Assembly: GCA_947258885.1 (NCBI GenBank)
Contig: CAMYKD010000013.1
Span: 1-50,525, forward strand
From: an uncultured Kiloniellales bacterium
GTDB taxonomy: Bacteria > Pseudomonadota > Alphaproteobacteria > Kiloniellales > JAKSDN01
Direction of reading: 5' to 3'
DNA: 50,525 nt
A program made the position numbers and the translations under genes. Positions 1-13,214 of this stretch are shown one piece after another; position 1 is the first letter of the stretch; each line of letters opens with the position of its first letter. Under the pieces are notes generated by a model. It was not told the DNA's origin. It searched no databases and saw nothing but the letters and a program-made list of their open reading frames with translations.

Positions 1-1237
<1,237 letters not shown>

Positions 1238-1349
1238 GGCACCGGACTATCGCGCCGGCGCCGGCGCCAGGCAAGATTCGCCGTCGGAACAGCACTTCGC
1301 TATCACAAGGCCCCTTGGCGGCCACCCGCCCACTCGGTAATATCCTTTC

Positions 1350-1361
1350 GCGGAGCTCCGC
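1350..1361. promoter_or_regulatory. Perfect 12-bp palindrome upstream of the Lrp/AsnC gene
   Basis: GCGGAGCTCCGC is a perfect palindrome centred about 40 bases upstream of the start codon of the Lrp-type regulator, in the divergent intergenic region with the ELM1-like gene. Lrp/AsnC regulators often autoregulate, so it is a candidate operator. That role is inference from position and symmetry only, and GC-rich palindromes arise by chance in such DNA. Confidence 0.3.
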
Positions 1362-1394
1362 TGCCGAGACGGAAACTTACCCGGAGGGTTTTTC

Positions 1395-1895
1395 ATGCGC
1401 CGCGTCAAGCTCGATCGGATCGACCTTCGAATCCTCAAGGACCTGCAGGACGACGGCCGCATGACCAATGTGGAGCTCGCGCGCCGGGCCGGAATCTCGG
1501 CGCCGCCCTGCCTGCGCCGGGTGCGGGCCTTGGAGGAGGCCGGTTTCATCAAGTCCTACCATGCCGAACTGGACATCGAGCAGCTCGGCTACGAGGTCAT
1601 GTTCTTTGCGCTGGTCGGCCTGGACAACCAGTCGGAGGCGGTGCTCGCCGCTTTCGAGGAAATGGCCGCCGAATGGCCGGAAGTGCGCGAGTGCCATATG
1701 GCGCGCGGGCCGCACGACTTCGTGCTCAAGATCGTCGCGCACAACACGGCGCACGAGAACGAGCTGACCACCAAGCTGACCGCGGCGCCACACGTGGCCA
1801 CGGTCCTGACCATGCAGGTGATCCGGACGTCCAAGCGCGCGCCCGGCGTACCCTTGGACCCGGAGATGGCCTTGATCGATCCCCTGTTGACGTGA
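1395..1895 (+). CDS. Lrp/AsnC family transcriptional regulator
   Basis: The 166-residue protein has the standard two-part Lrp layout. The N-terminal winged helix starts LDRIDLRILKDLQDDGRMT (residues 5-23) and continues NVELARRAGISAPPCLRRV. A C-terminal RAM ligand-binding domain follows (about 65-150), with GYEVMFFALVGL and the HMARGPHDFVLKIVA strand that typically lines the amino-acid pocket. GGAGGG eight bases upstream of the ATG supports the start. Lrp/AsnC proteins sense amino acids or related metabolites and form dimers to octamers. The gene lies between the ELM1-like/trxB pair and greA, convergent with greA. The ligand cannot be read from sequence. Confidence 0.9.
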   Translation: MRRVKLDRIDLRILKDLQDDGRMTNVELARRAGISAPPCLRRVRALEEAGFIKSYHAELDIEQLGYEVMFFALVGLDNQSEAVLAAFEEMAAEWPEVRECHMARGPHDFVLKIVAHNTAHENELTTKLTAAPHVATVLTMQVIRTSKRAPGVPLDPEMALIDPLLT

Positions 1896-1919
1896 CAGGG
1901 CCGCCGTGCCGGACCCCGT

Positions 1920-2396
1920 CTAGACGAAGTTCACTTTGAGGATTTCGTAAGCTTTTTCGCCCTTGGGCGTGTTCACCTCGACCGAATCGCCGACCTCCTT
2001 GCCGATCAGGGCGCGGGACAGCGGCGCGGTGATCGCCAATCGACCCGCCTTGACATCGGCCTCCAACTCGCCGACCAGCTGATAGGTCAGCTTCTCATCG
2101 GTGTCCTCGTCGACCAGCGTCACCGTGGCGCCGAAAGTCACCGTGTCGCCCGACAGGCTGGAGATATCGATGACTTCGGCCCGGGCGACCTTGTCCTCGA
2201 GTTCGCCGACCCGGCCCTCGATGAAGCTCTGCCTTTCGCGGGCGGCATGATATTCGGCGTTTTCCGAAAGGTCGCCGTGCTCGCGGGCCTCCGCGATCAA
2301 GCGGATCACCTCGGGGCGGGCGGTGGTCTTCAGGTGCTTCAGTTCTTCTTCCAGCCGGGCCAAGCCCTCGGCCGTCATGGGAAATTTTTCGCTCAT
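1920..2396 (-). CDS. greA: Transcription elongation factor GreA
   Basis: The 158-residue length matches GreA exactly. The N-terminal coiled coil starts [17 protein letters not shown] (residues 7-23), and its tip [16 protein letters not shown] (41-56) carries the conserved acidic residues D42 and E45. These reach into the RNA polymerase secondary channel to promote transcript cleavage in backtracked complexes. The FKBP-like C-terminal domain contains [19 protein letters not shown]. It lies 80 bases downstream of carB on the same strand, an arrangement seen in many alphaproteobacteria. A Met at residue 7 is an alternative start; no strong ribosome binding site decides between them. Confidence 0.96.
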   Translation of the reverse strand: MSEKFPMTAEGLARLEEELKHLKTTARPEVIRLIAEAREHGDLSENAEYHAARERQSFIEGRVGELEDKVARAEVIDISSLSGDTVTFGATVTLVDEDTDEKLTYQLVGELEADVKAGRLAITAPLSRALIGKEVGDSVEVNTPKGEKAYEILKVNFV

Positions 2397-2476
2397 GCAA
2401 GGATACTCGGTCTCTAGTGGTCGAATTCCCGGAGGCGCCCGTTGGACGAGCGGCCGCGCGTCCGGCCAGTGGTTCC

Positions 2477-5400
2477 TTAGAAAGACCCCTTAAAATAGGA
2501 CTGCAACGGAGCGACTTCAAGTTGGCCACTGCGCAAAGCCGAGATCGCCTGGACCGCCGCCTGCGCCCCCGCGACGGTCGTGTAGTACGGGATGCCGTCC
2601 GTCAGGGCCGCCCGCCGCAGGCTGAAACTGTCGGCGATCGCCTTGGCCCCCTCCGTGGTGTTCAACACCAGCTGCACCGCGCCCGACTTCATGGCATCGA
2701 CGATGTGCGGCCGCCCTTCGCGCACCTTGTTGACGAGTTCGACCTCGATCGCCTGTTCGGAAAGAAAGCGGGCCGTGCCCGCCGTCGCGATGAGTTCGAA
2801 CCCCATATCGACCAAGCATTTCGCCAAGGGCGCCATGGCGGCCTTGTCCGCATCCTTGACCGAAATGAAAACGCCGCCGCCCTTGGGAAGGTCTACCCCG
2901 GCGCCGATCTGCGATTTCAGAAACGCGCTGGCGAAATCCTTGTCGAGGCCCATGACCTCGCCGGTCGACTTCATCTCCGGGCCGAGAACCACATCCACGC
3001 CGGGGAAACGGGCAAAGGGGAACACCGCTTCCTTGACCGCCACATGGGCGTTGTGGGTCTGCTTCAGGTCGAAGGCCGAAAGCTTCGCGCCCGCCATCAC
3101 ACGGGCCGCGATCTTGGCGATCGGCCGGCCGGTCGCCTTGGCGACGAAGGGTACCGTGCGGCTGGCCCTCGGGTTGACCTCCAGAATGTAGATGTCGCCG
3201 TTCTGCACGGCGAACTGCACGTTCATCAGGCCGACCACGCCCAGGCCCTCGGCCAGCAGCCGTGTCTGGCGGCCGATCTCCTCGACCACCGTCGCGGGCA
3301 GGGTGTGGGGCGGCAGGGCGCAAGCCGAGTCGCCGGAATGGATGCCCGCCTCCTCGATATGCTCCATCACGCCGGCGATGACGACCTGATCCCCGTCGGA
3401 AACCGCGTCGACGTCCACCTCAGTGGCTTCGCGCAGGTAACTGTCGACCAGTACCGGATTTCGGCCGGAGACCTCGACCGCCGAGCCGATGTAGCGGTCC
3501 AGCTGTTCGGCGTCGGTGATGATTTCCATGGCCCGGCCGCCGAGGACATAGGAGGGACGTATCAGGACCGGATAGCCGATCCGCTCGGCCGCGGCGTGCG
3601 CATCCTCCGCCGAGCTGGCGGTGCCGTTTTCCGGCTGCCTGAGGCCGAGACGGGTCAGCAGCTCCTGAAAGCGCCGGCGGTCCTCCGCCAGATCTATGGC
3701 ATCGGGCGAGGTGCCGAGGATCGGGATGCCGGCGGCCTCCAGCGCATGGGCGAGCTTCAAGGGCGTCTGGCCGCCGAACTGGACGATCGCCCCGAGCAGA
3801 CGGCCCGCGCCCTGCTCGACCCGGGCGATTTCGATGACGTCCTCGGCGGTCAGCGGCTCGAAATACAGCCGATCGGAGGTGTCGTAGTCGGTCGAGACGG
3901 TCTCGGGGTTGCAGTTCACCATGATGGTCTCGATGCCGGCCTCGTCGAGCGCGTAGGCCGCGTGGACGCAGCAGTAGTCGAACTCGATACCCTGGCCGAT
4001 CCGGTTGGGCCCGCCGCCCAGTATGATCACCTTGTCGCGGTCGCTGGGCCGGGCCTCGCATTCGGCCCCGCCCGGGCCGCCGGTTTCGTAGGCCGAGTAC
4101 ATGTAGGGCGTGACCGAGGGGAACTCGCCGGCGCAGGTATCGATCCGCTTGTACACGGGGCCGAGGCCCAGCGTCCGGCGCCGCGCCGCCACCTCGGCCT
4201 CCTCGAGCCCGGCCAGCTCGCCCAGGCGCGCGTCGGAAAAGCCCAACTTCTTCAAGCGCAGGAAACCCAGCTCGTCCTCGGGCAGGCCGGCTTGCCGGAT
4301 ACCGGCCTCAACGTCGATCAGCTCCCGGATCTGCTCGAGGAACCAGGGGTCGGCCTTGGTCGCGCCGTGGATCTCCTCGACCGTCATGCCGTGGCGCAGG
4401 GCCTGGGCCGTGACCAGCAGGCGATCCGCGGTCGGCCGGGTCAAGGCGCTGCGGATCGCGTCCTTGTCGACGGCGCCGTCCGCGGCGAGCGCGCCGGGTA
4501 TGGCCACCTCGTTCAGGCCGGTCAGCCCGGTCTCCATGGACCTGAGCGCCTTCTGCAGGGACTCCGCGAAGCAGCGGCCGATCGCCATGGCCTCGCCGAC
4601 CGATTTCATCGAGGTGGTCAGGGTCGGCTCCGTGCCGGCGAACTTCTCGAAGGTGAAGCGCGGCATCTTGGTGACCACGTAGTCGATGGTCGGCTCGAAG
4701 GAGGCCGGCGTCACCTTGGTGATGTCGTTGTCCAGCTCGTCCAGGGTGTAGCCGACCGCCAGCTTGGCCGCGACCTTGGCGATCGGAAAGCCGGTCGCCT
4801 TGGACGCCAGCGCCGAGGAGCGCGAGACCCGCGGGTTCATCTCGATGATCACCAGCTCGCCGGTTTCGGGATGGATCGCGAACTGCACGTTGGAGCCGCC
4901 GGTATCCACGCCGATCTCGCGCAGGCAGGCGATCGAGGCGTTGCGCAGGATCTGGTATTCCTTGTCGGTCAGGGTGAGCGCCGGGGCCACGGTGATCGAG
5001 TCGCCGGTGTGGATGCCCATGGGATCGAGGTTCTCGATCGAGCAGACGATGATGCAGTTGTCCGCCCGGTCGCGCACCACCTCCATCTCGAACTCCTTCC
5101 AACCGAGCACCGACTGCTCGATCAACACCTCGCCGACCGGCGAGGCGCGCAGGCCGCCGAACACGATCTCCTCGTATTCGTCGCGGTTGTAGGCAATGCC
5201 GCCGCCCGTGCCGCCGAGCGTGAAGGAGGGCCGGATGATGGCCGGCAAGCCGATTTCGTCGATCGCCTCGACGGCCGCCTCGAAGGACCTCACCAGGCGG
5301 GAACGCGGACTTCTCAGCCCGATCCTGTCCATGGCCTCGCGAAACAACTGGCGGTCCTCGGCCTTGTCGATCACCTCGGCCCGGGCGCCGATCATCTCGA

Positions 5401-5737
5401 CCCCGAAGGCCTCGAGCACCCCGTCGCGCGCGAGGGCGAGCCCCGTGTTGAGCGCGGTCTGCCCGCCCATGGTCGGCAGCAGCGCGTCGGGCCGTTCGCG
5501 CTCGATGATCCGCGCGACCACCTCGGCCGTCACCGGCTCGATATAGGTGGCGTCGGCCAGGCCCGGGTCGGTCATGATCGTGGCCGGGTTGGAGTTGACC
5601 AGCACGACCCGGTAGCCCTCCTCCTTCAAGGCCTTGCAGGCCTGGGCGCCGGAATAGTCGAACTCGCAGGCCTGACCGATCACGATCGGCCCGGCGCCGA
5701 TGATCAGGATCGAGTCGATGTCGCTGCGTTTGGGCAT
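2477..5737 (-). CDS. carB: Carbamoyl-phosphate synthase large subunit
   Basis: At 1086 residues this is a full-length CarB, which uses ammonia from CarA, bicarbonate and two ATP to make carbamoyl phosphate for pyrimidines and arginine. The start [19 protein letters not shown] is typical. Two ATP-grasp halves are visible: the carboxyphosphate half with [16 protein letters not shown] near residue 170, and the carbamate half with [17 protein letters not shown] near 720. A linker (about 405-555) and an MGS-like allosteric domain (about 945-1086, with FISVKDADK) complete it. greA follows. carA is not adjacent upstream; instead a toxin-antitoxin pair and uvrB lie there. Confidence 0.98.
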   Translation of the reverse strand: MPKRSDIDSILIIGAGPIVIGQACEFDYSGAQACKALKEEGYRVVLVNSNPATIMTDPGLADATYIEPVTAEVVARIIERERPDALLPTMGGQTALNTGLALARDGVLEAFGVEMIGARAEVIDKAEDRQLFREAMDRIGLRSPRSRLVRSFEAAVEAIDEIGLPAIIRPSFTLGGTGGGIAYNRDEYEEIVFGGLRASPVGEVLIEQSVLGWKEFEMEVVRDRADNCIIVCSIENLDPMGIHTGDSITVAPALTLTDKEYQILRNASIACLREIGVDTGGSNVQFAIHPETGELVIIEMNPRVSRSSALASKATGFPIAKVAAKLAVGYTLDELDNDITKVTPASFEPTIDYVVTKMPRFTFEKFAGTEPTLTTSMKSVGEAMAIGRCFAESLQKALRSMETGLTGLNEVAIPGALAADGAVDKDAIRSALTRPTADRLLVTAQALRHGMTVEEIHGATKADPWFLEQIRELIDVEAGIRQAGLPEDELGFLRLKKLGFSDARLGELAGLEEAEVAARRRTLGLGPVYKRIDTCAGEFPSVTPYMYSAYETGGPGGAECEARPSDRDKVIILGGGPNRIGQGIEFDYCCVHAAYALDEAGIETIMVNCNPETVSTDYDTSDRLYFEPLTAEDVIEIARVEQGAGRLLGAIVQFGGQTPLKLAHALEAAGIPILGTSPDAIDLAEDRRRFQELLTRLGLRQPENGTASSAEDAHAAAERIGYPVLIRPSYVLGGRAMEIITDAEQLDRYIGSAVEVSGRNPVLVDSYLREATEVDVDAVSDGDQVVIAGVMEHIEEAGIHSGDSACALPPHTLPATVVEEIGRQTRLLAEGLGVVGLMNVQFAVQNGDIYILEVNPRASRTVPFVAKATGRPIAKIAARVMAGAKLSAFDLKQTHNAHVAVKEAVFPFARFPGVDVVLGPEMKSTGEVMGLDKDFASAFLKSQIGAGVDLPKGGGVFISVKDADKAAMAPLAKCLVDMGFELIATAGTARFLSEQAIEVELVNKVREGRPHIVDAMKSGAVQLVLNTTEGAKAIADSFSLRRAALTDGIPYYTTVAGAQAAVQAISALRSGQLEVAPLQSYFKGSF

Positions 5738-5820
5738 GGGCGCTCGAAATCGGCGCGCGCCGTGGCGGCGGCCGCGCCTCTGTGAATCATGTTCGGACCA
5801 AGGCCGCTATTTGCCACGCC

Positions 5821-5846
5821 CGCGCCGCCGAGGAAAGCCAAAAGGC
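5821..5846. repeat. Left copy of 26-bp direct repeat flanking the toxin-antitoxin pair
   Basis: The sequence begins CGCGCCGCCGAG and continues with GAAAGCCAAAAGGC. It matches 6469-6494 at 24 of 26 positions, in the same orientation. The two copies bracket the toxin-antitoxin pair, 648 bases apart start to start. A further short inverted repeat, CCGGCG/CGCCGG, lies at 5850-5855 and 5870-5875. The repeat could be a target duplication, a recombination scar or a dispersed intergenic element. Confidence 0.6.
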
Positions 5847-5964
5847 TCTCCGGCGAACATTCAACTACACGCCGGCAGGGGGCCGACGTGGGTTTGCGTG
5901 GACTTGGAATCGGAGTTGCTCTACACGAGCGACTTCGCACCCAAATCGTGCTACAAATAGCTCT

Positions 5965-6183
5965 ATGACGAAGCTCCTGAAACACGCATTCGAACGTGCT
6001 TCCAGCCTTCCGGAGGAGGAACAGGACGCGCTAGCCGCGATCCTCCTGGAGGAAATGGCCGATGAGCAGCGCTGGGCGAAGGCGTTCGAATCCTCCAAGG
6101 CGGCGCTCGACGAGTTGGCCGAAGAGGCCCTCGGGGACTTCAAGCACGGTCGGACGACACCGCTGGAATTCGACGACAAGTGA
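5965..6183 (+). CDS. Putative type II antitoxin
   Basis: The 72-residue acidic, helical protein (MTKLLKHAFERASSLPEEEQ...) has the look of small antitoxins that pair with RelE/ParE toxins. It contains an N-terminal LPEEEQDALAAILLEEMADE segment and a C-terminal GRTTPLEFDD tail, the part that usually wraps the toxin. No clear DNA-binding fold is visible, so autoregulation is uncertain. Its stop overlaps the toxin start (TGATG at 6181-6185), implying translational coupling. The ATG at 5965 lacks a Shine-Dalgarno, and a TACAAAT element lies seven bases upstream, so a leaderless transcript is possible. Identification rests mainly on the partner. Confidence 0.7.
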   Translation: MTKLLKHAFERASSLPEEEQDALAAILLEEMADEQRWAKAFESSKAALDELAEEALGDFKHGRTTPLEFDDK

Positions 6184-6452
6184 TGCGTTCGCGCGCGACG
6201 AAGCGCTTTTGGAGCTGTTTCGCATCGCTTCCGCCGAATATTCAGCAACGTGCGCGAAAGAACTTTCGGTTGTGGCAGGAAAATCAACGTCATCCGGCGG
6301 TGCGCTTCAAGCAGATCCGACCAAACCAACCGATCTATTCGGCGCGAATCGGCCTTGGCTGGCGGGCCTTGGGGCTGTTGGAGGGCGACACGGTGATCTG
6401 GTTCTGGATCGGCTCGCACAGCGACTACGACCGTTTGATCGAGCGCGACTAG
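6183..6452 (+). CDS. RelE/ParE-family toxin
   Basis: The 89-residue protein ends with HPAVRFKQIRPNQPIYSARIGLGWRALGLLEGDTVIWFWIGSHSDYDRLI, the conserved core of a widespread RelE/ParE-like toxin subfamily (stretch starting near residue 38). Members either cleave ribosome-bound mRNA or poison gyrase; the sequence does not say which. The ATG at 6183 overlaps the antitoxin stop by one base; a GTG at 6180 is an alternative start. Base composition is less GC-rich than in carB and uvrB. The pair lies between imperfect direct repeats, which suggests acquisition as a cassette. Confidence 0.82.
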   Translation: MRSRATKRFWSCFASLPPNIQQRARKNFRLWQENQRHPAVRFKQIRPNQPIYSARIGLGWRALGLLEGDTVIWFWIGSHSDYDRLIERD

Positions 6453-6468
6453 CGCCTTCGCGGCGGCC

Positions 6469-6494
6469 CGCGCCGCCGAGAAAAGCCTAAAGGC
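6469..6494. repeat. Right copy of 26-bp direct repeat flanking the toxin-antitoxin pair
   Basis: This copy starts 17 bases after the toxin stop and differs from 5821-5846 at two positions. Immediately after it, AAAGCC at 6482-6487 can pair with GGCTTT at 6495-6500, so the right copy can also form a small hairpin at the end of the toxin transcript. No T-run follows on the plus strand. Confidence 0.6.
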
Positions 6495-6600
6495 GGCTTT
6501 CCGGGTCCGCTCACCCCGCGGCTCGCCCTTGGCGAGGACGCGCAGGCCGGGCCGAAGCCGCCCCTTCCCCTGGCCGGGCCGAGCGGGCATATAAGGAGGC

Positions 6601-8742
<2,142 letters not shown>

Positions 8743-8880
8743 GCTCCTTGGCCGCCCGGTCCCAATTAAGCATTTGAAATGATGGGCGAACCCCTGCCAT
8801 GGCGGCTGTGCGTTAAAGAAATGTTAGGCCTTGCCATGGCAAGTTTCGGCCATTCACCCGGCGCCAGGGAGGGTTCGACC

Positions 8881-9306
8881 ATGATCACGACGCGCGAGTA
8901 TAGAGGGATCCGGCTCGGCGGCTGGGTTGCCTTGGCCCTGGCGCTCGCACTCGCCGGCTGCGCGACACGGGCCGAGGGCGATGCGGTCTACATGAAACAG
9001 CATCGCGCTTCGATCGCGTTGACGCAGGTCGTGCTCGTGGCGGAGCTCGAAAACCCCGCGGTCGTCGACATGCTCTACGACAGCGAAACCGCTCTGAACA
9101 TGGCCTGCAAACCGCTCCAGGAGGCCGCCTACCGCAAGCTGACCAAGGAACCGGTCGACCCGGTGCTCAAGCTGCAGGCCTACGGGGCGCTCGACTCATG
9201 CGACGCCAAGGCGCGGGAGATCGAGGATCTGCTCTGGCGGATCGACCCGCAAACCGCCGGCCACTACCTCGACAACCCCCTGGTCTCGGTCCGGGCCCCG
9301 CAGTAG
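8881..9306 (+). CDS. Small lipoprotein of unknown function
   Basis: The 141-residue protein has a lipoprotein signal peptide: basic start, hydrophobic core VALALALALAG (residues 16-26) and lipobox LAGC with Cys27 as the acylation site. The mature part is mostly helical with two further cysteines (in MACKPLQEAA and LDSCDAKAR) that could pair in the periplasm. The start at 8881 is chosen over an upstream ATG because AGGGAGGG lies about 10 bases before it and the signal peptide then begins correctly. No family is recognised. It stands alone between uvrB and msrB. Confidence 0.75.
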   Translation: MITTREYRGIRLGGWVALALALALAGCATRAEGDAVYMKQHRASIALTQVVLVAELENPAVVDMLYDSETALNMACKPLQEAAYRKLTKEPVDPVLKLQAYGALDSCDAKAREIEDLLWRIDPQTAGHYLDNPLVSVRAPQ

Positions 9307-9416
9307 GCCGGCCCGCCGATCCCCTTTTGCGGCTTTGTCTCCCCGTCCCGATCCGGGCTAGTATCGTCACGCCGTAGCGTGTTCGAGGAAGCCTTAGGGG
9401 AGCGGAGCACCACATC

Positions 9417-9824
9417 ATGACCGACAAGATCAGCAAGACCGATGCCGAATGGCGCCGGCAGCTCACCCCGGAGCAATACCACGTGACGCGTCAGGCGGGT
9501 ACGGAGCGGGCCTTCACCGGCGCGTACAACAACTGCAAGACCCCGGGAACCTACGCCTGCGTGTGCTGCGGCACGCCGCTGTTCAGCTCGGCGGCCAAGT
9601 ACGATTCGCGCAGCGGCTGGCCGTCGTTCTGGCAGCCGGTCGCCCCCGAGGCGGTCGAAACCGAGACCGACCGCAGCCTGTCGATGGAGCGCACCGAGGT
9701 GCTCTGCGCGCGCTGCGACGCGCACCTGGGCCACGTCTTCGACGACGGGCCCGAGCCCACCGGCAAGCGGTACTGCATGAACTCCGCCGCGCTCAAGCTC
9801 CGGCCCGAGAAGAGCGGCACGTGA
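9417..9824 (+). CDS. msrB: Peptide-methionine (R)-S-oxide reductase
   Basis: The 135-residue protein repairs methionine-R-sulfoxide in proteins. It has the MsrB zinc site C48-x-x-C51 ([11 protein letters not shown]) and C97-x-x-C100 ([13 protein letters not shown]), the SGWPSFWQP substrate motif at 67-75, and catalytic Cys120 in RYCMNSAAL. No signal peptide is visible, so it should act in the cytoplasm. Length is typical of the stand-alone form. A (GGCCC) tandem repeat follows its stop. Confidence 0.97.
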   Translation: MTDKISKTDAEWRRQLTPEQYHVTRQAGTERAFTGAYNNCKTPGTYACVCCGTPLFSSAAKYDSRSGWPSFWQPVAPEAVETETDRSLSMERTEVLCARCDAHLGHVFDDGPEPTGKRYCMNSAALKLRPEKSGT

Positions 9825-10165
9825 GGTCCGGGCCCGATCCGGCCCGGCCCGGCCCGGCCAGGATGCTTTCGGCGGGACTCCATCGCAAAATCGGCCGGAC
9901 CCATTGAAGTAGCGGCGCCGAGGCCGCATTTAGTGCCGAGTGGCGGACGCCCTCGCGCGGTCGCGAACCGGCACGGAATCCTTGGTGTCCGAATGTCGGG
10001 CAGAGGGCAGTTTACGGCAGCGGGACAAGCCGGCGTGAAGCGAGACCGAAACCAGGAACCAGCGCCGGGCTGCCGTACGCCCTTGAACGCCGTACGCCCG
10101 ACGCCGCAAGGGGCATCGGCGGCGCCCCGGTCCGGGGCGGGCGTTTCGGCGGAAAGACGTCCGGC
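9825..10165. other. 341-base intergenic region, msrB to exchanger gene
   Basis: No credible gene is present; the short open frames here have no ribosome binding site or recognisable product. It contains a GC-rich tandem repeat just after msrB (9841-9859) and GGCGGAAAG just before the GTG of the next gene. No clear promoter or terminator was found. Confidence 0.5.
9841..9859. repeat. GGCCC tandem repeat
   Basis: Three full copies and a partial fourth of GGCCC in a row lie 17 bases after the msrB stop. A related GGGCCCG sits just before. It is a simple-sequence tract with no evident function. Confidence 0.8.
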
Positions 10166-11117
<952 letters not shown>

Positions 11118-11503
11118 CCGGGCAAGGGGCAGGGTGGTCCAGGCCGCCATTGCGACGCCCCAGCTGAGCCCCCTTCTCACCGGAACGTGCAAGGCAAGGT
11201 AATGTTGCAACGCGAAATCGCAGGCCTCTTCTTCGGATTTCTTGCCAGGATAGGAGTGCTCGACCGGTCTCTGACACCCCTGCTTCCCATCATGTAACTA
11301 ATTGTAATATAAAGACGAGCGCAATACCGTTCCGCTGGCAACGCCTTGCTGCAATCCTATCGCCTTATTTTTGTGCATCGCACAAAATTCCTTGATTCCT
11401 GCACCGAACATACTAGGTTTCTAGGAGACCGCTGAGTGCCACGCAAGGGTGCGCGCGACGGCTCAAGGGGGAAGGGAAACGTCCGTACCGACGGAGGTTC
11501 ACC
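11118..11503. other. 386-base intergenic region with AT-rich segment
   Basis: The middle (about 11270-11400) is clearly more AT-rich than the surroundings and holds a perfect inverted repeat at 11369-11387, plus CTAG-GTTT-CTAG at 11413-11424. The end supplies a good ribosome binding site, GGAGG, for the next small gene. It probably carries the promoter of that gene. No RNA gene was recognised. Confidence 0.4.
11369..11387. promoter_or_regulatory. Inverted repeat, 8-bp arms and 3-base spacer
   Basis: TTTTGTGC (11369-11376) and GCACAAAA (11380-11387) are perfect inverted arms around ATC, about 120 bases upstream of the His-less kinase-domain gene. The spacing suits a dimeric regulator or a small hairpin. 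The recognising protein, if any, is unknown. Confidence 0.4.
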
Positions 11504-11806
11504 ATGCGGATTCGCACCGACGGGAACAACGACCGGCCTTCCCAGGGCAGGACCGAGGCCGGCTGGACCCCGGGCGGTGCGGTGGCCGATCCGCCGGTGC
11601 CGGCCGCCGTTCTCGAACTGCGGTCCGCGCTCACGTCGATCCTCGCCAGCTCGGAGATCCTGCGCGACTATCCGGACATGCCGGAGGTAGAGCGCGCCCG
11701 GTTTCTCGAAGCGGTAATCGCCGAAGGCAAGCGCCTCGATCGGATGGTCTCGCGAATGGTCGAGCGATCCGAATTCAACTGCTCGGCAGAAGCCGATCCG
11801 GTTTGA
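11504..11806 (+). CDS. Orphan kinase dimerisation (DHp)-like protein lacking the phospho-acceptor histidine
   Basis: This 100-residue protein has a disordered, polar first third. A segment then reads VLELRSALTSILASSEIL (residues 36-53), followed by a second helix RARFLEAVIAEGKRLDRMVSRMVE (about 64-87). This is the two-helix pattern of histidine-kinase HisKA domains (normally SHELRTPLTSILG...), but the histidine position is Leu37, codon CTC at 11612-11614. There is no ATPase domain. GGAGG seven bases upstream of the ATG supports translation. It could be a decoy or dimerisation partner for kinases, or a decayed kinase remnant. It stands alone, convergent with ltaE. Confidence 0.65.
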   Translation: MRIRTDGNNDRPSQGRTEAGWTPGGAVADPPVPAAVLELRSALTSILASSEILRDYPDMPEVERARFLEAVIAEGKRLDRMVSRMVERSEFNCSAEADPV

Positions 11807-11864
11807 AGGGGCGCAGTCCGACACGACCCTCGGCAAAATGCCTCCTTGCCGGCGACCCTTGGTA

Positions 11865-12911
11865 TCACGCCGACAGAGCGGCCGCGATGGCCCGGAGCGC
11901 CGCGGGGATGTCCGGGGCGGTCACGTCCAGGTGGGTAACGGCGCGCATCTGCCGCGGGCCGACGGCGCCGATCCTGACGCCGTGCTCTTCCAGCAGCCCC
12001 GCGGAGAGATCCGGCGCCGTCATGCGGGCCGGATCGACCTCGAAGTAGACCATGTTGGTCTCGATCTCCTCAGGGTCGACCCGGAGGCCCGAAATTTCCG
12101 CCAGCCCCTCGCCAAGCTGCCTGGCATGGGCATGGTCATCGGCCAGCCGCTCGACGTTGTTGTCCAGCGCATAGACGCCGGCCGCGGCGACGATCCCCGC
12201 CTGGCGCATGGCGCCGCCGAACTGGTGCTTGCAGCGGAACGCCTCCTCGATGAAGTCCGAACCGCCGGCCAGCACGGCCCCGACCGGACAGCCGAGCCCC
12301 TTGGAGAGATCGATCCACACGCTGTCGCAGGACGCCGCGTGACCGCGCGCCGGAACGCCGCTGGCGACCACGGCGTTCAGCAGGCGGGCGCCGTCCATAT
12401 GGACCGGCAGGCCGTGGCGCCGGGCCGCCGCGGCGACCTCCTCGATCCGCGCCACCGGCCAGACCCGGCCGCCACCCAGATTGCTGGTCTGCTCTACCGA
12501 GACCAGGGCGGAGCGCGGCGCGTGCCGGCTGTCCCGCGGCCGTACGGCGGCCTCTACCATCTCGGCGTCGAACACGCCGCGCAGCCCCTCCAGCGGCCGC
12601 GTCATGAGGCCCGACAGCGCGGCCGGCGCGCCGGTCTCGTAGTGCAGCGCGTGCGCCGTCCGGTCGAGGATGATCTCCTCGCCGGGGCGGCCCCAGACCC
12701 GATAGGCGATCTCGTTGCACATGGTCCCGGACGGCAGGAACAACGCACGCTCCTTGCCCAGCAGCTCGGCGACCATCTCCTGCAAGCGGTTAACCGTCGG
12801 GTCCTCGCCGAGCTGCTCGTCGCCGACCTCGGCCGCGGCGATCGCCCGGCGCATGGCGGGCGACGGCCGGGTCTGGGTGTCGCTGTAAAGATCGATACGC
12901 GGAATCGTCAT
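11865..12911 (-). CDS. ltaE: Low-specificity L-threonine aldolase
   Basis: The 348-residue fold-type I PLP enzyme splits L-threonine or L-allo-threonine to glycine and acetaldehyde. The opening IDLYSDTQTRPSPAMRRAI and EVGDEQLGEDPTVNRLQ (residues 29-45) are family signatures. HMDGARLLNA (171-180) holds the cofactor-binding aspartate, and the Schiff-base lysine is K204 in DLSKGLGCPVG. The start at 12911 is chosen because GAGGAA precedes it at proper distance, and the 38 extra upstream residues of the open frame are not conserved-looking. It is monocistronic and convergent with the small DHp-like gene. Confidence 0.93.
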   Translation of the reverse strand: MTIPRIDLYSDTQTRPSPAMRRAIAAAEVGDEQLGEDPTVNRLQEMVAELLGKERALFLPSGTMCNEIAYRVWGRPGEEIILDRTAHALHYETGAPAALSGLMTRPLEGLRGVFDAEMVEAAVRPRDSRHAPRSALVSVEQTSNLGGGRVWPVARIEEVAAAARRHGLPVHMDGARLLNAVVASGVPARGHAASCDSVWIDLSKGLGCPVGAVLAGGSDFIEEAFRCKHQFGGAMRQAGIVAAAGVYALDNNVERLADDHAHARQLGEGLAEISGLRVDPEEIETNMVYFEVDPARMTAPDLSAGLLEEHGVRIGAVGPRQMRAVTHLDVTAPDIPAALRAIAAALSA

Positions 12912-13214
12912 TTCGTTTCCTCGGCTGCGCCGTAGCGAAGGGAGCGGATCATTCCACAAATGCCCATCGCGGTCGATTCCGCCGCCCGTCCGCGTTCCGC
13001 CGCAGCCCGACGACGGTGCCAGCAACGGCCGGTCACCAGGAGATTATTAAATATAGATTAGTCTTTTTCGCCTATTTCAGTTAGTTATGGTGCATGGTGT
13101 TGGTACCGGCGTTAGCCGGCCAGGCCACGCCCACGCCAGGTCAAGTAACGGAGGAGTGGCGTCCCTTGGGGCGCTGGACGCGGCAGCGTTTCGACAGGAG
13201 CAGGAGCCAAGTCG
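12912..13214. other. 303-base divergent intergenic region, ltaE and copper chaperone
   Basis: The region separates two divergent genes and should hold both promoters. An AT-rich core near 13042-13090 (ATTATTAAATATAGATTAG and following) is the likely promoter zone, but no well-spaced -35/-10 pair stands out. GGAG-type sequence precedes the chaperone start. No small gene is evident. Confidence 0.4.

Noticed and set aside
2417-5785. Very long plus-strand open frame opposite carB (1122 codons)
   Set aside because: Product is Gly/Arg/Asp-rich with no domain; it mirrors carB, whose reading is unambiguous. Typical antisense frame in GC-rich DNA.
11838-12935. Plus-strand frame opposite ltaE (365 codons)
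   Set aside because: Antisense shadow of a complete threonine aldolase gene.
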